In this document: positions 61,684 to 64,000 of the stretch, piece by piece
Position numbering within the stretch: position 1 is the stretch's first letter
Layout of the letters: each line of letters opens with the position of its first letter
Origin: JAFGRU01 sp016934985
GTDB taxonomy: Bacteria; Desulfobacterota; Desulfuromonadia; Desulfuromonadales; JAAYDE01
Direction of reading: 5' to 3'
DNA length: 64,000 nt
Assembly: GCA_963665045.2 (NCBI GenBank)
Contig: CAXXJQ010000006.1
Span: 620,001-684,000 of the forward strand
Program-made: the position numbers and the translations under genes
Notes under the pieces: generated by a model
What the model was told of the DNA's origin: nothing
Database searches by the model: none
Seen by the model: only the letters and a program-made list of their open reading frames with translations

Positions 61684-61795
61684 GTAACTATTCAGCACAA
61701 GGACTCGTGTCGCCCATTGCATGAACCATAAAAGTAAAGTTTCAAGTAAAAAGTGTTAGGTTTTAAGTTTTCTTCCCCTTGTACCGAATAGTTTC
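61684..61795. repeat. MITE-like intergenic element, copy C
   Basis: Ends GTAACTATTCAGCACAAGG (61684-61702) and CCTTGTACCGAATAGTTTC (61777-61795) are inverted at 16 of 19 positions. The left end matches that of copy A. The right end stops 2 bp before the GAF-HlyD stop codon, so the element fills the 135-bp gap of the operon and may influence its transcript. Confidence 0.8.
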
Positions 61796-61796
61796 T

Positions 61797-63635
61797 TCAG
61801 GGCAACCATTTCCACAGGGTCAGCTGCATCCACTCGACCATATCCCTTGTCCAGATGGAGATCAGCTTGCGCCGGTCGATAAAGATCTTGCCGACCCCTT
61901 CCATGCCCGGCCTGAGAGTTTCGTCCACCCGCTCCAGGGTTGCTTCAACCCGGAAATAATTGCGTCCTTCCTCAGCCCTGGCAATGGGCGTAGCCTTGGT
62001 CACGGTAAACGGAAATTCATGTTGGGGCAGGGAGGAGAGTACCAGCGTCCCCTGCTGACCGGTGCGGACATCGGCAATGCGGCGCTCATCCACTTTAAGG
62101 ATGACACGGTAGGCATCCAGCGGCGTTATCTCGAAAAGCGCCTCCCCTTTTTCCACGGCACTACCGAGACGCTGGCTGAGATCTCCGCTGACAACCAAAC
62201 CGGCGAAAGGAGCCACGATCCGGGTTCTCGCCAGCTTGGCGTCCAGAAGATCGAGTTCGGCCTGGGCCTGGTCGAGTTGAGCCTTGACAATCTTGGCCTT
62301 GGCCCGGTCATGGCGGGAGACCGCTTCCTGGTATTGGCGTTCAAGTTGCCGGTACTCGCTGCTTTTGGCCAGTTTTTCAAGGCGCAGATCGCGGTCATCC
62401 AGAGAGCAGAGCAGGGCGCCCTCATCAACCAGGTCACCGGCGCTGGCCGGCGCCTCATTGATAAAGCCTTCAAATGGCACGACAATGGCGCGGCGCACCG
62501 CCCCTTCAAGGGAAGTGTCCGCCCGAAGATGGTAATTGCCCTGGGCGAGACCGAAAAAACCGATGAGGGTAAAAATTACCAGCATGGCCAGTTTGCGGCC
62601 GTAATAACGGCTTCCGAACAAACGCTGGAGATGTTCCCTGCCCAAATGCTTGAGGCGTAGACGCAGGGGCCGCTCCTGCATGAATTTACTTTCCAGGGCT
62701 GGTCCGGCCAGAGAGGCCACCGCCCGGAAAAACTCCAGATCGCGCTCGTCAAAATTCTGCCCGGCCCCTCGCTCGCAGGTCAGGGCACCATAATAGCGAC
62801 CGTTGCCGTAAAGGGGGAAGGTAACGATAGAAGCCATGGCCTGCTGCCGGGACAGGGCTTCATGCTCACGACAGATGAGATCTTCCTCGTCGAGGGGCGG
62901 GTAGGCGATTTCACGGCGCTGAAGGATCGCCTCATCCATGACTTTTTCGATATAGCGGGTCAGGTTCATCTTCTGGCCGATGTCAGCACTGTGGGACACG
63001 GCTTCAAGCTTCAAGCGCTTGTCATTGCGAAAACCAAGGCTGACGCGTTCACAGTTGCCAACCGCCGCAAGCTCGGTTGTGAAACTCATGGCCGCCGAGG
63101 AGAAGTCCTCCTCGCCGAGAACCACGGCCAGCAGATCCACGGCCGCTTTCAGACGTGTAAGAACGGCCTGATCCTCGTCTGCCCGACGGCGCCGGATCAG
63201 CAGCTCCAGCCAGGAGACACCCCACTGCAACTGTTCCATCGCCTTGCGCAACGCAAGCTGGTTTTGTGCACCGATCTCCATCGCCACCACGCCGCGCAGC
63301 TTCTCATCCACCAGCAAGGGATAGGCGATGGCATAGGTCCCGGTCTCCGGCAGTTCGACCAAGAGGCCACACTTCTCCTCCAGAACACGCTCGACGACGT
63401 CCGCCAGGCGTTGCGGATCGCTGCCTTTGTCGGGCCATCCGGCCACCGGGGCAAACTGTTGGTCGACGGTTCCGACAACCAGCAGGCTTTGCACCGCTTC
63501 TTTGACAAAACCGCTCTGCACGGCCAGCCAGCTTTTATAATATTCGTGCTCGTTGCAGGCAGAAGTAAATTCTTCCCAGAGTTCGGGTGTGTCGGGGGCT
63601 GCAATTTCCGGTGTGGTGTTTTCAACAATACTCAT
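61797..63635 (-). CDS. GAF-domain HlyD-like membrane protein
   Basis: This is a 612-residue fusion. The first half is cytoplasmic: a GAF-like region (about 40-145) and a second, clearer GAF domain (about 155-310: GNCERVSLGFRNDKRLKLEAVS and FPLYGNGRYYGALTCERG). One transmembrane helix (about 349-366) is followed by a periplasmic HlyD adaptor (about 385-590) with VPFEGFINEAPASAGDLVDEGALL, a coiled coil (EYRQLERQYQEAVSRHDRAKA) and IVAPFAGLVVSGDL. The plan suggests a ligand-sensing adaptor that gates export. It lies 22 bp after the metallopeptidase gene. Confidence 0.88.
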   Translation of the reverse strand: MSIVENTTPEIAAPDTPELWEEFTSACNEHEYYKSWLAVQSGFVKEAVQSLLVVGTVDQQFAPVAGWPDKGSDPQRLADVVERVLEEKCGLLVELPETGTYAIAYPLLVDEKLRGVVAMEIGAQNQLALRKAMEQLQWGVSWLELLIRRRRADEDQAVLTRLKAAVDLLAVVLGEEDFSSAAMSFTTELAAVGNCERVSLGFRNDKRLKLEAVSHSADIGQKMNLTRYIEKVMDEAILQRREIAYPPLDEEDLICREHEALSRQQAMASIVTFPLYGNGRYYGALTCERGAGQNFDERDLEFFRAVASLAGPALESKFMQERPLRLRLKHLGREHLQRLFGSRYYGRKLAMLVIFTLIGFFGLAQGNYHLRADTSLEGAVRRAIVVPFEGFINEAPASAGDLVDEGALLCSLDDRDLRLEKLAKSSEYRQLERQYQEAVSRHDRAKAKIVKAQLDQAQAELDLLDAKLARTRIVAPFAGLVVSGDLSQRLGSAVEKGEALFEITPLDAYRVILKVDERRIADVRTGQQGTLVLSSLPQHEFPFTVTKATPIARAEEGRNYFRVEATLERVDETLRPGMEGVGKIFIDRRKLISIWTRDMVEWMQLTLWKWLP

Positions 63636-63657
63636 AACAAACTCATTTCAATGTTTT

Positions 63658-64000
63658 CTATCGAGAGGCTTTGAACTGTCTTTCGACATACTGGGCGAGG
63701 AGTTCGTGAACTCGCTCCGGCGGCCGTTTCTGAAAAAATTGATGGATCACGGCATGCGCCATCTCATGTGCCAGAACCCTGATATCAACCTTGTCAACAG
63801 CCAGGTAAATGCTGTTCTGCTCCGGCGAAAAAAAAGCGATATATCCTGGATGCCGGTTGTACTGCTTCTGATAAGCCTGCTGAACTTCGGCTTCAGACGG
63901 CAACAGAACAATCGTCAAACCTTCCGGACGGGAATGCATGTCGAGGATTTCCTGAACCCGACCGTAAATCAGGTCGACTTTATTGCTGACGTCGTCCTCG
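63658..64000 (-). CDS. Zinc metallopeptidase-like protein (partial, N-terminus outside)
   Basis: The frame is open to the window edge; 113 codons are visible. LAHEMAHAVIHQFF carries an HEXXH zinc site, and FFSPEQNSIYLAVDKV precedes it, as in small secreted or envelope-facing metallopeptidases of the gluzincin/MA type. The C-terminus (VHELLAQYVERQFKASR) is short. The N-terminus, signal and start are beyond base 64000. It is the first visible gene of the export locus. Its catalytic Glu is present, so an active peptidase is likely. Confidence 0.75.
   Translation of the reverse strand, partial: EDDVSNKVDLIYGRVQEILDMHSRPEGLTIVLLPSEAEVQQAYQKQYNRHPGYIAFFSPEQNSIYLAVDKVDIRVLAHEMAHAVIHQFFQKRPPERVHELLAQYVERQFKASR

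Noticed and set aside
1..64000. tRNA, rRNA, CRISPR array, complete insertion sequence or prophage
   Set aside because: I looked for cloverleaf-like segments, regularly spaced direct repeats, transposase and integrase motifs and phage structural genes and saw none that I could support.

Overview
The window reads as a chromosomal segment of a Desulfuromonadales/Geobacterales-type anaerobe (Desulfuromonas/Pelobacter/Geobacter relatives). This placement is inferred from gene content and order, not from a marker gene. The evidence is an rnfABCDGE operon, a separate F0 operon (atpZ-atpI-atpB-atpE) without F1 genes, a large Mrp-type antiporter operon, a uvrB/cysS/ispF/ispD/carD neighbourhood, and a CIRCE-controlled hrcA-grpE-dnaK-dnaJ operon. 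No rRNA, tRNA, CRISPR array, complete insertion sequence or prophage was recognised.
Layout. 1-2.1 kb: end of an unknown gene, an OmpR-type regulator with a degenerate receiver, an iron-sulfur flavoprotein and a nitroreductase. 2.1-7.2 kb (minus): rnfABCDGE from a TTGACA-N17-TATAAA promoter. 7.5-10.5 kb (plus): hemL, then atpZ-atpI-atpB-atpE. 10.6-17.2 kb: large MscS channel, RuvC-like protein, TPM-domain lipoprotein and several small proteins. 17.3-23.1 kb (minus): uvrB, cysS, ispF, ispD, carD. 23.4-31.6 kb (minus): hrcA-grpE-dnaK-dnaJ, a periplasmic LpoA-like protein, and hemW upstream of the heat-shock operon in chromosomal order. 31.7-39.3 kb (minus): ten-gene Mrp/Mnh-type operon with three antiporter-like subunits, one of them frameshifted in a T7/T9 run. 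40-43.7 kb: comM/yifB, a dead ABC-2 permease tail, a small lipoprotein, pirin, a DUF1499 lipoprotein.
44-52.7 kb is accessory DNA: an AbiEi/AbiEii toxin-antitoxin pair with a palindromic operator and a downstream SWIM-domain gene, three AT-rich orphan genes, a patatin-like lipoprotein coupled to a small Cys-rich protein, and an 870-bp stretch of repeat elements. 52.9-56.1 kb (minus) holds a DUF169 protein, a secreted orphan, and three adjacent orphans that share an I-x-L-x-GDV motif. 56.5-64 kb (minus) holds the most striking locus: a zinc metallopeptidase (cut by the window edge), a GAF-TM-HlyD protein, a PqqD-S2P(M50)-HlyD membrane protein, a truncated SecA-like ATPase and a free HlyD adaptor. 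It looks like an undescribed export or maturation machine whose substrate is not in view.
Functionally, Rnf, the F0 sector and the Mrp operon form an ion-coupled energy module; the c subunit keeps part of the sodium-binding signature, so sodium coupling is possible. A family of short inverted-terminal-repeat elements is scattered through 44-62 kb and flanks the genes of the export locus.
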